The position numbers and the translations under genes are program-made. Shown piece after piece: positions 49,801 through 59,749 of a stretch of 64,000 bases of DNA; the stretch's first letter is position 1; each line of letters begins with the position of its first letter. The notes beneath the pieces were generated by a model. That model searched no databases, was not told the DNA's origin, and was given only the letters and a program-made list of their open reading frames with translations. Source of the DNA: Caenorhabditis elegans (lineage: Eukaryota; Nematoda; Chromadorea; Rhabditida; Rhabditidae); contig NC_003280.10 in assembly GCF_000002985.6 (NCBI RefSeq), positions 11,032,501 through 11,096,500 of the forward strand, given 5' to 3'.

Positions 49801-52800
49801 TCCTAAAAAGTAATGAATTGAAAAAGAACAAAAGAACACTTCCTACCCACTGTCGTTAACTTCTTGGCAACACCCTACCATCGAAACTCATTCATCACTA
49901 TAGATCGGTGGCAGTGTATACTGGAGTAGAGGAAGAAAATGCGCGAAACTTCGGGGGAGTTTAGATGCATCTATCAGGTTTCAATTCAATTGAAAAGGGT
50001 GCTATAGACCCATCATGACCTAGTTTTTTAAGATGAGGGGAATCGTTAAATTTAAAAAGTTTTTTTGTAGGATTGCTCCGAATAAATAAAAAAAATTTAG
50101 GAAATGAGTCAAATTTATGGGTTCCACTAGACACCTTATCAGACATGTTTCTTTCGTCTTCCCGCCGAAAAACTTTCTCTTCTAAAGCCGGATGACCTTC
50201 AGGTTCTCGGCATCTTTAACAAAACACTATTCTCGGAAAAATCATAAAATGCTCAAACTGGGAAGTTGTTTCAAAAATTAGAAATACATAAGTAGTACAC
50301 AGCCCTTTTGTAGACTGCGAAAAAGGCTGGTGCTACTTGGAGCATTTCACAGCTGAAAGACACGAAGAACACCTGTTCATTCATCAAACTGGCTCATCGT
50401 CCAGCTATCTAATGACTACTAACCAATGAAATTTGAGACTATCGAATCTGCGAAGGGGGAACGATTGGAAGGGATAAGCCACATTAGAAAAACAAAAATA
50501 TTTTGTTACGATTCTGGGATATTTTAACTTATTTATAGGGGAATAATAAGTAATTGCCATTAAGTTTAGTATTATAAATGAAATTTTTTTTCATTTACCA
50601 AAGTTAATGGCAATTACTTATTATTCCCCTATCATAACTTGGAGGTCGTTCAAAAAAAATCCTACGAATTTTTTCAAGCTTTCTTTCAAGAATTTCAATT
50701 TTTCACTTTTGAATTCACATACAAAATATCCCACTTAATTTATTTTTAGTTACTGTACATTTTTTTATGCTACAGTATACAGTAGTGTAATATCGCGAGA
50801 CTTTTTTTAAAGCACACGGATTTATTAAGATGGGTCTCGGCAGCAAATCTGTAGATTGATAAATCCAAATACTGTACTTTTAAGGTCAAAGTAGCAGTCT
50901 CATAGTGTCCGGTTCAAAACACAAAAAAATCTATTTTTCTCGAAAAAAAAACAGATAGGAGGAGCTGTGCGGGAGCCAACGCGTGGACACTCTCGCCCAG
51001 AAGTGACCAATTATTACATTTAACAAACTCTTTTTCTCTTTCTTTCTCTTGGAGCCCTCCCGGCTTCTTTCTCTTTATCTTCCAATCAACTCGAAGAGTC
51101 ATATATTTCAAAGAGGAGAGGACATTAAACTCTCGGCGCCCCATTCTGTTTCAACTCTACTGGACAATTGTTCAAGAAGATGGAAGGTTCCGATCCCCTC
51201 CTCTCTTACCAATTTATTGTTCTTTAGCAACACGCCGCGAGGTTTTAACAGGTCATTCATTATTTAACAGTTGAAATTTTCCGGCTATTGAATTTATCGA
51301 GGCAATTTGGAATATTTCTAACTTAAAAGAAATCAACTCACCGATCACATTAATAAGCTGAGAAACCAGTCGATAGTCGCGAAAATCATTGGAAATATCC
51401 CTAATCGACTTTGATAAGCTGCCCTTCGAAAGGTGCCGATTGGCCCAATCCGTGTAGATCTGGAAAAAAACAATGTTAGTATAGTTTTGTGAAATTCTAG
51501 GTAGTCTGAGAATGAAGCATGTTTTTTTATTAAAAGCACCTAAACTTCTACAATTATTATTCACTTGCCAATTTAGGTAACACTTTTTTAAATTTTGCAA
51601 TGTTCAACTTTTACAGCTTATATCTTAGTTTTCGTTTGTCCTATTCAAAAATTGTCAATTGACAAAATTTTTGTTAGGTCTTTTTCTATCGTTGTGTAGT
51701 TGAACATTAATTGATATCTATAAAATGAACCAAGATATAACCTTTTAAAGTGAAGTAGGGACTTTGACTGAATTTCTGGCAAATTGTAGCAATTTGGATT
51801 AAAAAGTCCCCGCCACGAAAAATATATGTACTTTCTTCAAATATGTTCCAAATCCTACTTTCCCACCCAAGTACACCCTAATGGGTACAATGTTGTTGTT
51901 CTACACACTGCGTAATCAAGGCGCCATTCTTTTCCACTCATCATTCTCTCTCTATCGTAACAAAATATATAATTGTTCAAGACCTCTTCATAATGCGCGA
52001 ACACACTATGTCCAGCTGTGCAAGAAAAACTAGACACTACGAGATAAAGGGAATATGGCAACATTTTGAGGAATGACATAGTACGAGAAAAAAGAACGGC
52101 AGATGGGAATAGTTTTGATAGACTTTAGATGAATATTTTTAGAACAAAATTCTAGCCTAAACATATTAAAACTCTATATTATTCCAACTAATTCCCTAGC
52201 AAATTTTCCAAAATTATAGTATTTTTACAGTCGATAAAACCCGGCAATATGAGCCACTTTATAGCGCTAAAGTAGTGCTACTGGGGGATACTAAAACAGA
52301 ATGCCCAAAAGAGAAGCTCGTTTTTTAAAAGGAAATTTCTTTTCTTTTTTTTTGAATTTATGGAGTTGGGGTCAGAACTGGGGAAGAAGAAGAACAGCGC
52401 CTAATTGTGTGGAAGGGAGGAATTTTGAATTTTGAAAAAGAAAAATGTAGAAAAGCAAATCGGAATGGTGTCACTTTAGAACGACATATTATAATTTTCA
52501 AAAAATAAATCCAAAAATGTTTATATGTTTTTTTTTCTAAACGTTTACTAAACAAATATCATATTATTGTTTTGAAAACGTTCAAGCTAAATTTAAATTA
52601 ATTTTTAAGAGAAAATCAAATTGAATCACAAACTAAAAAAATCTATCCTGAAATCAAAAATTCTGCCTTATTAGACATCTTCCAACTCTGGGAATGTGTT
52701 TGGTTTTGAGTTTTATGTTTGTCTGGTACATGGAAATCTGAGTATCGTTGTTTGATGGGAAGCAGTGAACATATGCTCAAACATGAACAATATGGACTCC

Positions 52801-55800
52801 CTGCTGGTGAAATGCAACACCTTCGGAGGCCACATTTTTGCGAAACGAATAAACACGTTCGTGGTGGACACAAATTTGATTGGTTTCAAAGGCGAGGGAG
52901 GACCCGCGAACTAATAATAATAATGAGAACAAGAAGAGTAAGGAAATTCGGTGGGTGTAGAGCTCTTTTGAGTTACATATTCTATTGTTGCAAAGAATAA
53001 TTGAGTGGTAGAAACTAATTAGGTAAATTAGGTAAGATAAATTCAGAAATTAGAATTTTACAATATTCAAGACCCCAGAACAGTTTTGAGCAAATGCAAG
53101 TTTTAGGTCTTTGTGCCTCGTTAAAAAAAAAGGGCAGTAGATTTATTTTCTGGGTTTTCTGGTGTAGGCATGAGGTAGGCAAGGAAGGCCTAGAATAGAA
53201 GTAAAGCGCAGTCAAAACTATTTCTAACAGAACGAAAAAGAAAATGGAAGCCAGAGAACTCATTGCCGAAGAGCTGGAGATGTAGTGGGTGTGTGTTCGC
53301 CAAAGGTGAATTCCCTGGACGATGAGAGAGTGTGGGAGACGAAGAGAATTAGATGAAAATGAAGATAAGGGAGAACTCTTTCGCCTCATCTGGAGAATCA
53401 ATTGGTTTGATGGAAGACGACAGGAGACGTTGTACGTCCATTTCTCAGCAAATTTTAAACCTTTCAGATTGGAGGGGTGGGACGGTGGACACATTTCTTG
53501 AAGTTACAGCTAGAAAGTTAATTGGAGTTTCTCAGAAAAAACACACAGATCGTTTCAGAAAATTTATGAATAACGTGTCTGACTACACTTCAGGAGTGGG
53601 CTGCAGATTGCTGGTTTGCCGGTTTGCCGATTTTCCCAAAATTTTGATTTTTGGCCAATTATAGCTGTTTCTCGAAAATCAATTTGCCGTTTTTTTTATA
53701 AGACGGAAACACTTAAAACTGTGACTTTTTGAATTTTTTTTGCCGTTTTTTCTGGATATTTTCATAGAATTTGCTTACGTTTCAGAATTCAGAAAAAGAT
53801 TTCCAAAAAAATTTTACAAACCACAATTTGCCGAAAATGTTCGGCACTTGCCGTTTTTTCCGGCAAATTCAACATATCAGCATCTTGCCGGTTCGCCGAT
53901 TTGCCGGAATTGTTCCATTCCGGCGATTTGGCAACTTGCCGATTTGTAGGAAAAAATCGTTTGCCGCCCACCAATGACCTACACAGTTCGCTCCTATGAC
54001 TTTCGATTTGAAAAATAATTAGGCAAAGCGATTCGCCGACTCAATGCTGACAATGTAGTTGATTTTTCACATAAAATCTTTTCAGTTCAGTATATCTTGT
54101 TCTATAAAATAACAGTTACAAAAAAACCATCCAAACCTTTATAGAATCCACTGCCAAGTTTGCGGAATTCATCCGCGGAAGGGTGTCCATGAATCCGCAT
54201 AAAATGTTTTCTACTAAAGCCACAAAGCTGCTCCAAAACGCTTCGAGGTCCTCTCCAGTTCATAACAAACCACGCCCACATTTTTGCCCCTCACAGCTGC
54301 CTGCGCGGTAAAGAATCAGTGTGAATGTGTGTGTGACTGCACTTCTGATGACGAGAAGAGAAAAGAACACCACATCAGTTAGTTAGTAAGAATGAGCTAA
54401 TTATACACTGCTCATTGGAACCCCCACACCGTGAGCATTAACACTGGATTACGTTGCACCCGGGGAGAGGAGCTCCAGTGGTTCCGGTTGTAGGGAAGAA
54501 AGCGGTAAACATGCGGATATATTTAGATGTGCTCGCAAACTGATTTGAATTAACTGAGAGCCACTCTTTTCGGGAAAAGAAGACGAAGAAGAAGATGGAC
54601 CAGCCGCGAAAATAGAATGGTAATTATTTCGAAGTGTGAATTTATTTGCATTCAATCTTAGACCGCCATAAGATTTCCAGTGGTTCCGGTTGTAGGGAAG
54701 AATGGTCATGGAATGGGCACTTATGGAGTTGAAAATAGGATTTTATGAATTTACTTTTAAAGCCTTTGAAAAATTTTTTAATATTAACTCTCTGGTTTGA
54801 ATTTGGAAAACTGATCAAACTAGAGACTCGACACTGAATTCCAGAAAACCGAACCGTTTGTTTTTCTGATTTCACCAATTTTTAATGAGTGATCGCCGAC
54901 TAATCGGGTAACATTAAAACGTAGATATTCATATTAAATTTTTCTAAAAATTTTCCGGAATATGAAAGTTATAGTAAGTTGCAATTATCCATAATATGGT
55001 TAACATCAAACTGAGTACCAAAACTTTTCAAAAATTTCAAATTAATATCAATTTTATCAGAAAAGATTATTATAGACAACTAGATGAATATGTAGACAAG
55101 GTACTACTTACGCCTAACCCTTGCCTACATACCTACTGCCAAATATTTTGTAAATCTACACATGTGCAAATGAACTTGGTATGTAGGCACGTAGGCAGTA
55201 ATATGTACCTACCTACCTTGAGGAGCTCTTTCAAGATCTTATGAAAAATCTCCAAGCTTCTTGGATAATTGAAAATTGACAAATTTCGACAGAATTGACA
55301 GACATGCATCCTTTTATTGGAAAATACACAAAATCACATTTTTCTCAATCCAATGTTAAGGGTTTTAATCGAAAATTTGTATAGAAACAAAGAAGAACAT
55401 ACATGTTTTGTTCTCAAAAATTGTTAAAATCCAAAATCTTCCAGAACACTCCCTACATCTCAATTTCCCATTTCCTTCAAAACTTCAAAACTTCCCATAA
55501 GTTCTTCAGTACAATTTTATATGTAATCATGAGTTCAACTACTTTTGAACTTGAAATGCATATCCTCCATCACTTCTTTTCCATCCCGCTTCTTGACTTC
55601 CAATTTTGCATGTTTCGGAACGAAGCGTCAAAGCAATGCATATGTTAACAGGGAAAAGTGGCATGAATACCATGCCACCAAAACTTTGCTCCGGGAGCCC
55701 ATCTAGGAGGAAAATAGAGGGGATAATTAGTTTTCAAAAGCAGCTTTTCCCTCCTCCTCCTTCCGTTCGTTCCCATTTTAATTGGTATGCTCAACACGCG

Positions 55801-56915
55801 GTGAGCATCCTCTCATAATCAGGGACACACACAAGTGAATGCGACAGCTTCGTGCCAATAATTGAATCATTTCGTTTTGCATCACACCAAGAGAAGAAGA
55901 AGAAGTAGAAGATGATGAAGCACTTTTCAATTCAAGATTCACCTCGGGGCGGCGGTGGCGAATCATATTTCGACGGAAATATAGGAGGCAGGAAATGGGA
56001 TGAACCAAATGGGAAAAGCTACTCTGGAACGGCTTGAGATTATTCAAATCGAGTTTGGATTGAGAAGGCTCTTTGGGAAGACAGAAAAATCCTTTAAAAA
56101 AAGTGTTGCTCCGAAAGAATTGTGATTTGGAAGAGGATTTCTTCCTCGAAATCTGGGGGTACCTACCAGTGCTGTGCGGCAAATCTCAAAACTTGCAGAG
56201 CTCGGAAAATTTGATAAATTTGCAGTGCTTAACAAACTCCGAAAAATGTCATATTCTTTGCAATTTTTTGGAGCAACAAAACTACTGAATTCTTAACAAA
56301 TTGTATTGTCAAATTTTTTACGTGCGCGGCAAATTTCAAAATTTGCCATGTGCGGCGAATTCGGCAAATCAACTTTTTTGAAATTTGCCGGGCTTAGCAA
56401 ACGGCAAATTCGGCACATTTGCCGCACACCCCTGGTACCTACTGAAATTCTAATGTTCATTTCAGAAAGATCTAAAAATGTGCAAAAACTATTTTAAAAA
56501 ATTAGAGAACAATTAATTTTTTCCGTTGGAAAGTTCTACTTGAAATTTTGAAAAATAGAAATTTTGCCTAATCCCCGAAATCTAGGACACCTTCATTTCA
56601 AAAAAAAAGTATCCATTCTCCGTGTAATCATTGTACTTTTCCAGATTCCTCTTCCCCGAAAAAATGCTCAAGATCCCCCCAAAAAAAAACCATCATCCAT
56701 CAACCGTGTTGCGTTTTCTCTGCAACTCTGGAATTCTAACAATCCCAACTCTTTCCCTCTAAAAAAAAGTGGAATCATAGTCCCATGAGGATTGAATTTT
56801 GTCCATTTCTACTAGTGAGTGGATGGGTACTCATAAAAGAGTAGTCAGTAGTACATTTGCATAATCTGACACAGAGAGAACTCACTGGTATCAATTCTAC
56901 ATTTGACGTCGTCAT
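25832..56915 (-). CDS. unc-53: UNC-53, Navigator (NAV) family cytoskeletal/AAA protein
   Basis: Twenty-two coding exons with agreeing phases, 1583 residues: 56915-56886, 51459-51342, 48040-47982, 46291-46219, 41381-41240, 41028-40910, 38831-38673, 38627-38215, 37324-37157, 36676-36548, 36171-36036, 35262-35077, 35026-34901, 34329-34218, 30994-30911, 29676-29342, 29235-29113, 28647-28565, 28286-27954, 27900-27763, 27564-26103 and 26055-25832. Residues about 11-115 form a calponin-homology domain (IYTDWANRHLSKGSLSKS). Next are LKK-type actin-binding and Pro-rich SH3-ligand segments (DPPPAVPPR, VPPLPPLKS), long Ser-rich stretches and two coiled coils, one at about 1053-1110. The C-terminal P-loop module has Walker A GATGIGKSK at about 1300-1308 and a Walker-B-like IVILDN near 1359. 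UNC-53 guides longitudinal migration and outgrowth of cells, axons and the excretory canals, acting with SEM-5/GRB2 and ABI-1. Intron 1 is 5.4 kb. Internal ATGs and large introns fit several promoters and isoforms. Confidence 0.96.
28395..28500. mobile_element. GCTTATATCTC-family palindromic repeat, copy a (unc-53 intron)
   Basis: CTTTGACCGCTTATATCTCAG followed by AAAATTTTCAACTGATAAAAT. One clear arm is present; the second is decayed. Confidence 0.55.
28749..28961 (-). CDS. unc-53: Alternative (cassette) exon of unc-53
   Basis: On the minus strand the stretch opens after CATTTTAG and closes at TTGGG|GTTCGC. It is 213 bases long, exactly 71 codons. It enters in phase 1 from the exon ending at 29113 and leaves in phase 1 to the exon starting at 28647, so including it keeps the UNC-53 frame. 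The 71 residues are Ser/Pro/Arg-rich (SPRPPRRHQSPADS, SHSPRGPTARIPLS), like the flanking protein. It also contains MSRSMILLES, which could be an internal start. The donor GTTCGC is weak, which fits regulated inclusion. If included, UNC-53 would be 1654 residues. Confidence 0.7.
29785..29860. repeat. Fragment of the GCTTATATCTC family (unc-53 intron)
   Basis: TTTTTTGATAAAACTTAAGAC followed by GAGATACATATAAGACGTCAAG resembles the right arm of the family. Confidence 0.4.
31226..31238. repeat. Poly-G tract, 13 bases (unc-53 intron)
   Basis: An uninterrupted run of 13 G followed by CGCCG, in the 3.2-kb intron between 30994 and 34218. Confidence 0.95.
31540..31590. repeat. Degenerate telomere-like (GCCTAA)n stretch
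   Basis: AAGCCTAATCCGAACCCTAA then GCCTAACTCTAACCCTAAC: two exact GCCTAA units of the worm telomere repeat mixed with CCCTAA-type units. Confidence 0.6.
32560..32870. repeat. Decayed repeat with GTGGCGAGACCC / GGGTCCCGCCACGAAAA words (unc-53 intron)
   Basis: GGCCCCGCCACAAAAACC at about 32592, TTGTGGCGAGACCCACGG at about 32627 and GGGTCCCGCCACGAAAACC at about 32831 share the outer-arm vocabulary of the TTTAAAG palindromic family, in mixed orientation. Confidence 0.45.
34485..34665. repeat. Dispersed GCCTAC repeat, copy 3 (unc-53 intron)
   Basis: GTAAGCATGTAGGCAAATG on the left and CTATCTGCCTACATCATACC, CTGCCTACACACCTGCCTA on the right, separated by AT-rich DNA. The two halves face each other as a loose inverted repeat. 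Confidence 0.65.
37970..38100. mobile_element. GCTTATATCTC-family palindromic repeat, copy b (unc-53 intron)
   Basis: The left arm is ACTTTGACAGCTTATATCTC. The right arm is AACCAAGATATAAATCTTCAA. The centre is TTATCAACTGTCAAAATAT. Confidence 0.65.
40655..40820. mobile_element. GCTTATATCTC-family palindromic repeat, copy c (unc-53 intron)
   Basis: CTTTAACAGCTTGTATCTAGG on the left and TTGAGATATAAGCCGTCATAT on the right, with GTCAACTGACAAAATTTGTG between. Confidence 0.65.
42980..43095. repeat. Dispersed GCCTAC repeat, copy 4 (unc-53 intron)
   Basis: CTAGGCTACC, CTACCTGCCTAAAAACG, AGGCACTAGGCC and GTGCCTACATTTC words occur in a short interval. Confidence 0.5.
43930..44020. repeat. Degenerate tandem GAAAGTTTAGCGAAA repeat (unc-53 intron)
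   Basis: Words such as GAAGTTTAGCGAAACTTG, GAAAGTTCGGCGAAAAG and GAAGTTTAACGAAAGTTG succeed each other with a period of about 13-18 bases. They underlie a spurious 119-codon ORF at 43918-44277. Confidence 0.55.
44405..44465. repeat. Dispersed GCCTAC repeat, copy 5 (unc-53 intron)
   Basis: GTAGGAGGTAGGCGAG, GGTAGGCAGGCG and GTGCCTGCCTATCGCCTATT in 60 bases, forming a rough inverted repeat. Confidence 0.6.
44680..44692. repeat. Poly-G tract, 13 bases (unc-53 intron)
   Basis: An uninterrupted run of 13 G within a stretch richer in G+C than the rest of the intron. Confidence 0.95.
46440..46590. mobile_element. GCTTATATCTC-family palindromic repeat, copy d (unc-53 intron)
   Basis: TTTGGCAGCTTATATCTCAG on the left and CAACCGAGATATGAGGTTCC on the right, with TAGTCAACTACAAAACTATAG between. 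Confidence 0.65.
47560..47700. mobile_element. GCTTATATCTC-family palindromic repeat, copy e (unc-53 intron)
   Basis: CTTTGAGAAGTTATATCTCGG, then AACTACAAATCTATAGAAAA as in copy d. The right arm is poorly kept. Confidence 0.5.
48690..48775. repeat. 31-bp tandem repeat, about 2.6 copies (unc-53 intron)
   Basis: Units start at 48690, 48721 and 48752. Each begins TGTCGGCTGCTAAT. Units 1 and 2 differ at only a few bases (CATTCCGTTAGA against CATCTAGTTAGA). The third is cut short after about 18 bases. Confidence 0.9.
50535..50632. repeat. Near-perfect hairpin, 29-bp arms (unc-53 intron 2)
   Basis: The arm at 50535-50563 (TAAGGGG-type AT-rich text, core AATAATAAGTAATTGCC) is matched base for base by 50604-50632. 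The 40-base loop itself folds through AAATGAAA ... TTTCATTT. The whole could form a stem-loop of about 98 bases in the unc-53 transcript or its antisense. Confidence 0.85.
50750..50895. repeat. Decayed member of the palindromic TTTAAAG family (unc-53 intron 2)
   Basis: TATCGCGAGACTTTTTTTAAAG and GATGGGTCTCGGCAGC with TACTGTACTTTTAAGG share words with copies A-D but do not form a clean palindrome. Confidence 0.4.
51595..51765. mobile_element. GCTTATATCTC-family palindromic repeat, copy f (unc-53 intron 1)
   Basis: AACTTTTACAGCTTATATCT on the left and ACCAAGATATAACCTTTTAA on the right, with TTGTCAATTGACAAAATTTT in the centre. Confidence 0.65.
53160..53195. repeat. Short GTAGGC repeat fragment, copy 6 (unc-53 intron 1)
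   Basis: GTGTAGGCATGAGGTAGGCA, a brief run of the same words as the other GCCTAC copies. Confidence 0.4.
53600..53965. repeat. TTGCCG-rich irregular repeat, copy 2 (unc-53 intron 1)
   Basis: GGTTTGCCGGTTTGCCGATT at the left and GCCGGTTCGCCGATTTGCCG at the right flank more TTGCCG words. This is the same family as 4075-4390, in an AT-rich context. Confidence 0.75.
54474..54702. repeat. 27-bp exact direct repeat (unc-53 intron 1)
   Basis: A 27-base word starting TCCAGTGGTTCCGG occurs at 54474-54500 and again, identical, at 54676-54702. The DNA between and around the copies is otherwise dissimilar. Confidence 0.9.
55095..55220. repeat. Dispersed GCCTAC repeat, copy 7 (unc-53 intron 1)
   Basis: TTGCCTACATACCTACTGCC and ATGTAGGCACGTAGGCAG followed by GTACCTACCTACC. 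The halves are inverted relative to each other. Confidence 0.65.
56165..56430. repeat. TTGCCG-rich irregular repeat, copy 3 (unc-53 intron 1)
   Basis: GTGCGGCAAATCTCAAAAC, GCGCGGCAAATTTC and CGGCAAATTCGGCACATTTG words, more diverged than copies 1 and 2. Confidence 0.6.
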
Positions 56916-57029
56916 TTTATTCGGAGCACCAACATTTCGTTCGATGGAATTGATGTCTGAAAATTTGGAAATGATATGATTCTGCATACAGAAGGACTAT
57001 GAGATAAGGGCAGAAAACGAACAAAAGTG

Positions 57030-57370
57030 CTGAAATTGCCGATTTCCGAAATTTTTGAAAACCGGCGATTGCCGATTGCTGGAAATAAAAATTGCCGGAA
57101 ATAAAAATTTGATACTTTTGTAGATTTAGGAGCCTAAACATGCATTTTAACAAACAATTTTCAATTTTCAAGTTCAAAATTATTTAATCCTAAAAGGATT
57201 GATCGTTTACTTTCAAAAAATGACTAACCAAATACTAATAAACAAGGTTAAATATGTTTGATTTCCAAAATATAACTATGTTTGAAAATTGCCGAAGTTG
57301 CCGATTGCCGGAAGTTCCAAAACCGGCAATTGTTTAAATTGCCGATTGGCGGAAATTTCCAATTGCCACG
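57030..57370. repeat. TTGCCG-rich irregular repeat, copy 4
   Basis: GAAATTGCCGATTTCCG, AACCGGCGATTGCCGATTGC and TTGCCGAAGTTGCCGATTGC words occur in two clusters separated by AT-rich DNA. Confidence 0.65.
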
Positions 57371-58209
57371 TGGGACCGCAAGATAATTTTAAAAGAACCT
57401 TCCACAGAAAATTAATATAAACAATGAATAGTAATAAATAACAATTTAGCTCAAAAAGATGCATATACACTGACTACTCCAAAAATGTGCTAATTCCATT
57501 ATACAAACCCAGGATGGAATAAAAACTAGAGAAAATGGGCAGGAAGCGGCGACGCGGATGGGGATTAAACAAACATGGAAAAGTGAGAAGAAAAGGAAAA
57601 AAAGAGACACCGATCATGTCGTTGTCACATTGTGGATTATGCAGAAGGATGATGACAGAACTACAACACCTTCATGGGCGGCCTAAATGATTTGTTTAAG
57701 GGTCTCATAAAATATTTTGGTAGCAGGGAAAGGAGGAGAATGAAAACTATTTGTTGGTGGTAGAATATGATTATAGAGCGTGGGTGTTTTGTTGGATAAT
57801 AAAATTTTTATGGTTGTTTGGAATTTTCCTGGTAGCAGGAAAATTGGCAAATCAAACCGTTTGAAAATTTTAGCTGTGAAGTTCCAGCTAGAAGGTCCCC
57901 CTTAAAAAATGTTGAGGTTACCAGAAACTGGTAAAAATTTCTGATGAGGATTTGAACAATTTTCAGTTTTATAGAAAATTTTCATATGTTTTTGGAAACG
58001 CTCTGAAACGCTGGCTTACTAGGGATTTTTGTAACTGTGCGGTAGCTGAAATTTCGGGTTTTCAGAATCTACAATTTGTTCTAGCAAAATATCCCTGTGA
58101 GTCTGGAAATTTTAATTTGAAAAAAAACTATTCTCAGAAACTATACTCTATTGATGCTGATAAAATACAGTGTACACTGAATAATTTTGACGTGGCACAA
58201 GACTCTGCA

Positions 58210-58243
58210 ATTAAAAATCACATTTAACAATGTGATTTTTAAT
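58210..58243. repeat. Perfect 15-bp hairpin with 4-base loop
   Basis: ATTAAAAATCACATT at 58210-58224 and AATGTGATTTTTAAT at 58229-58243 are exact reverse complements around TAAC. Confidence 0.9.
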
Positions 58244-58739
58244 CTCTACAGCTCTAGCTGATGGTATCATGGTATTAACAATACTTTGCCAAAATTGAAA
58301 ACTCAACTAATTGTAAAAATACAGCCGAATCGGAAAGATGACAGATGCGCAACAGGTTGCTCAATTCGGTCATGTGGAAATTGGCAGATTTTGTTTTCTG
58401 TGACCTAGAGAAATTTTGAACTGTAAGCATAGCTGGCGAATTTTCGGTTTTTAGTAGTTTTGGAAATGGTATGGTACATCTGGCGAGGCAATTTTGACAA
58501 TATTGGTAGCTGCCAAAATTTCAAGTTACTTGCCATTTCCAGCAATTTTTAAATCTAACTATATCTCAAAGTATCATAAAATTGCCAGAACTTGAATATT
58601 ATAAAATTGCCAAAACTGTAAAATACTAAATACATGCATTTTTCGAAACAAAAATGGCATCTAGATCTAGATTTACAAAAAAATAAAAAAATAAATGTAT
58701 TTCCTCCTTTAGTATTGTACCTGGTTAGTTTAATTTGAA

Positions 58740-58850
58740 AGGTGTACACCTTGGTTCATTTTGAAACAGCGATAGAAAAATAACTGACACCAGTTGACAA
58801 TTTTTGTATAAAATAAACGACAACAGAGATATAAGCTGTCAAAGTTAAAA
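58740..58850. mobile_element. GCTTATATCTC-family palindromic repeat, copy g
   Basis: CACCTTGGTTCATTTTGAAAC on the left and CAGAGATATAAGCTGTCAAAG on the right, with CCAGTTGACAATTTTTGTA between. It has the reverse orientation to copies b and f. Confidence 0.65.
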
Positions 58851-59749
58851 AATATCTAGAAGAAATAAGGTATTTATAAGAACTAAACCATCCTTGCTTT
58901 TTGCAAAAATGTGGGAAATGTATAATATGAAATAGTAATCGTTGTATAATTAAATAGTTAGCCTCCTGATTCCAGTTCCGAAACTACATAAAGCTTGCCC
59001 AACCACCCACAAAGAAATAATCATTGCCACATGGGCTATCGGGCTAAACGATGTTTTTTTGTTTCCAACATGACTTGGGATCCTAGTCCAACAAAAACTG
59101 AAATCAAAATGGAAAGTTTCCGGAAAAGACCAGAAATTGCACAATTCTGGTTCCTTTGGCACGGCCGGAGAGAATAGACAAAATTGATGAGCCAAAACAA
59201 AAAGAGAAGAGCCAGGCGGGTGAAGCTTGTTGCTCCGAACGTCCAAATCGAGTTAGTTTTCCCTCTTTTTGGAAACGAAAAGACAGAGGGCAGAAGAAGA
59301 AAGAGGAAAAGAAAAACCCGAGTAACGGAAACAAAACATGAAGTGCTGAAAAGAAAGCGAAAAAAAAAAAGAAACAAGACGATGATGATGAAAACACTTT
59401 GGGAATACTAACCCAATGTCTCTCCAAATGTTATTTATATCATTAGCAGCAACTAGTACATTTGTAGAGGAAATTCTTGGAGTACAAAAAATACCAAGAA
59501 ATGGTTTTGTCGCCAAAACCTAACGAGACCAAAATTTTAGGGGCAGTGTAGCGCCGTTGCACCTCGATGATTTGATAGACAAAAGTTGTTCCAATATTTG
59601 CATTTATGCTGATAATGGGTCCCGCCGCGCTTGTTTTTAATTTTCATTGAGGAATTTCTAATGCCATAAAGTTATTTTACGAGTTCCAAAAATTAAACCA
59701 ACATCTTCGTGCGACCCATCTGATTAAAAATTTGAAAATAACACCTGGA

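Noticed and set aside
52719..53000. 93-codon plus-strand ORF in unc-53 intron 1
   Set aside because: Open frames exist on both strands over the same G+C-richer patch and no motif is recognisable, so composition explains it; kept only as a possible regulatory island.
58210..58243. Hairpin as a transcription terminator
   Set aside because: The shape is like a bacterial terminator, but this is a eukaryotic genome and no transcript ends are expected here; recorded as a repeat only.
59104..59516. Overlapping long ORFs on both strands upstream of the coiled-coil gene
   Set aside because: Purine-rich on one strand and pyrimidine-rich on the other; translations are Lys/Arg-rich or Phe/Ser-rich with no domain, and no splice structure links them.
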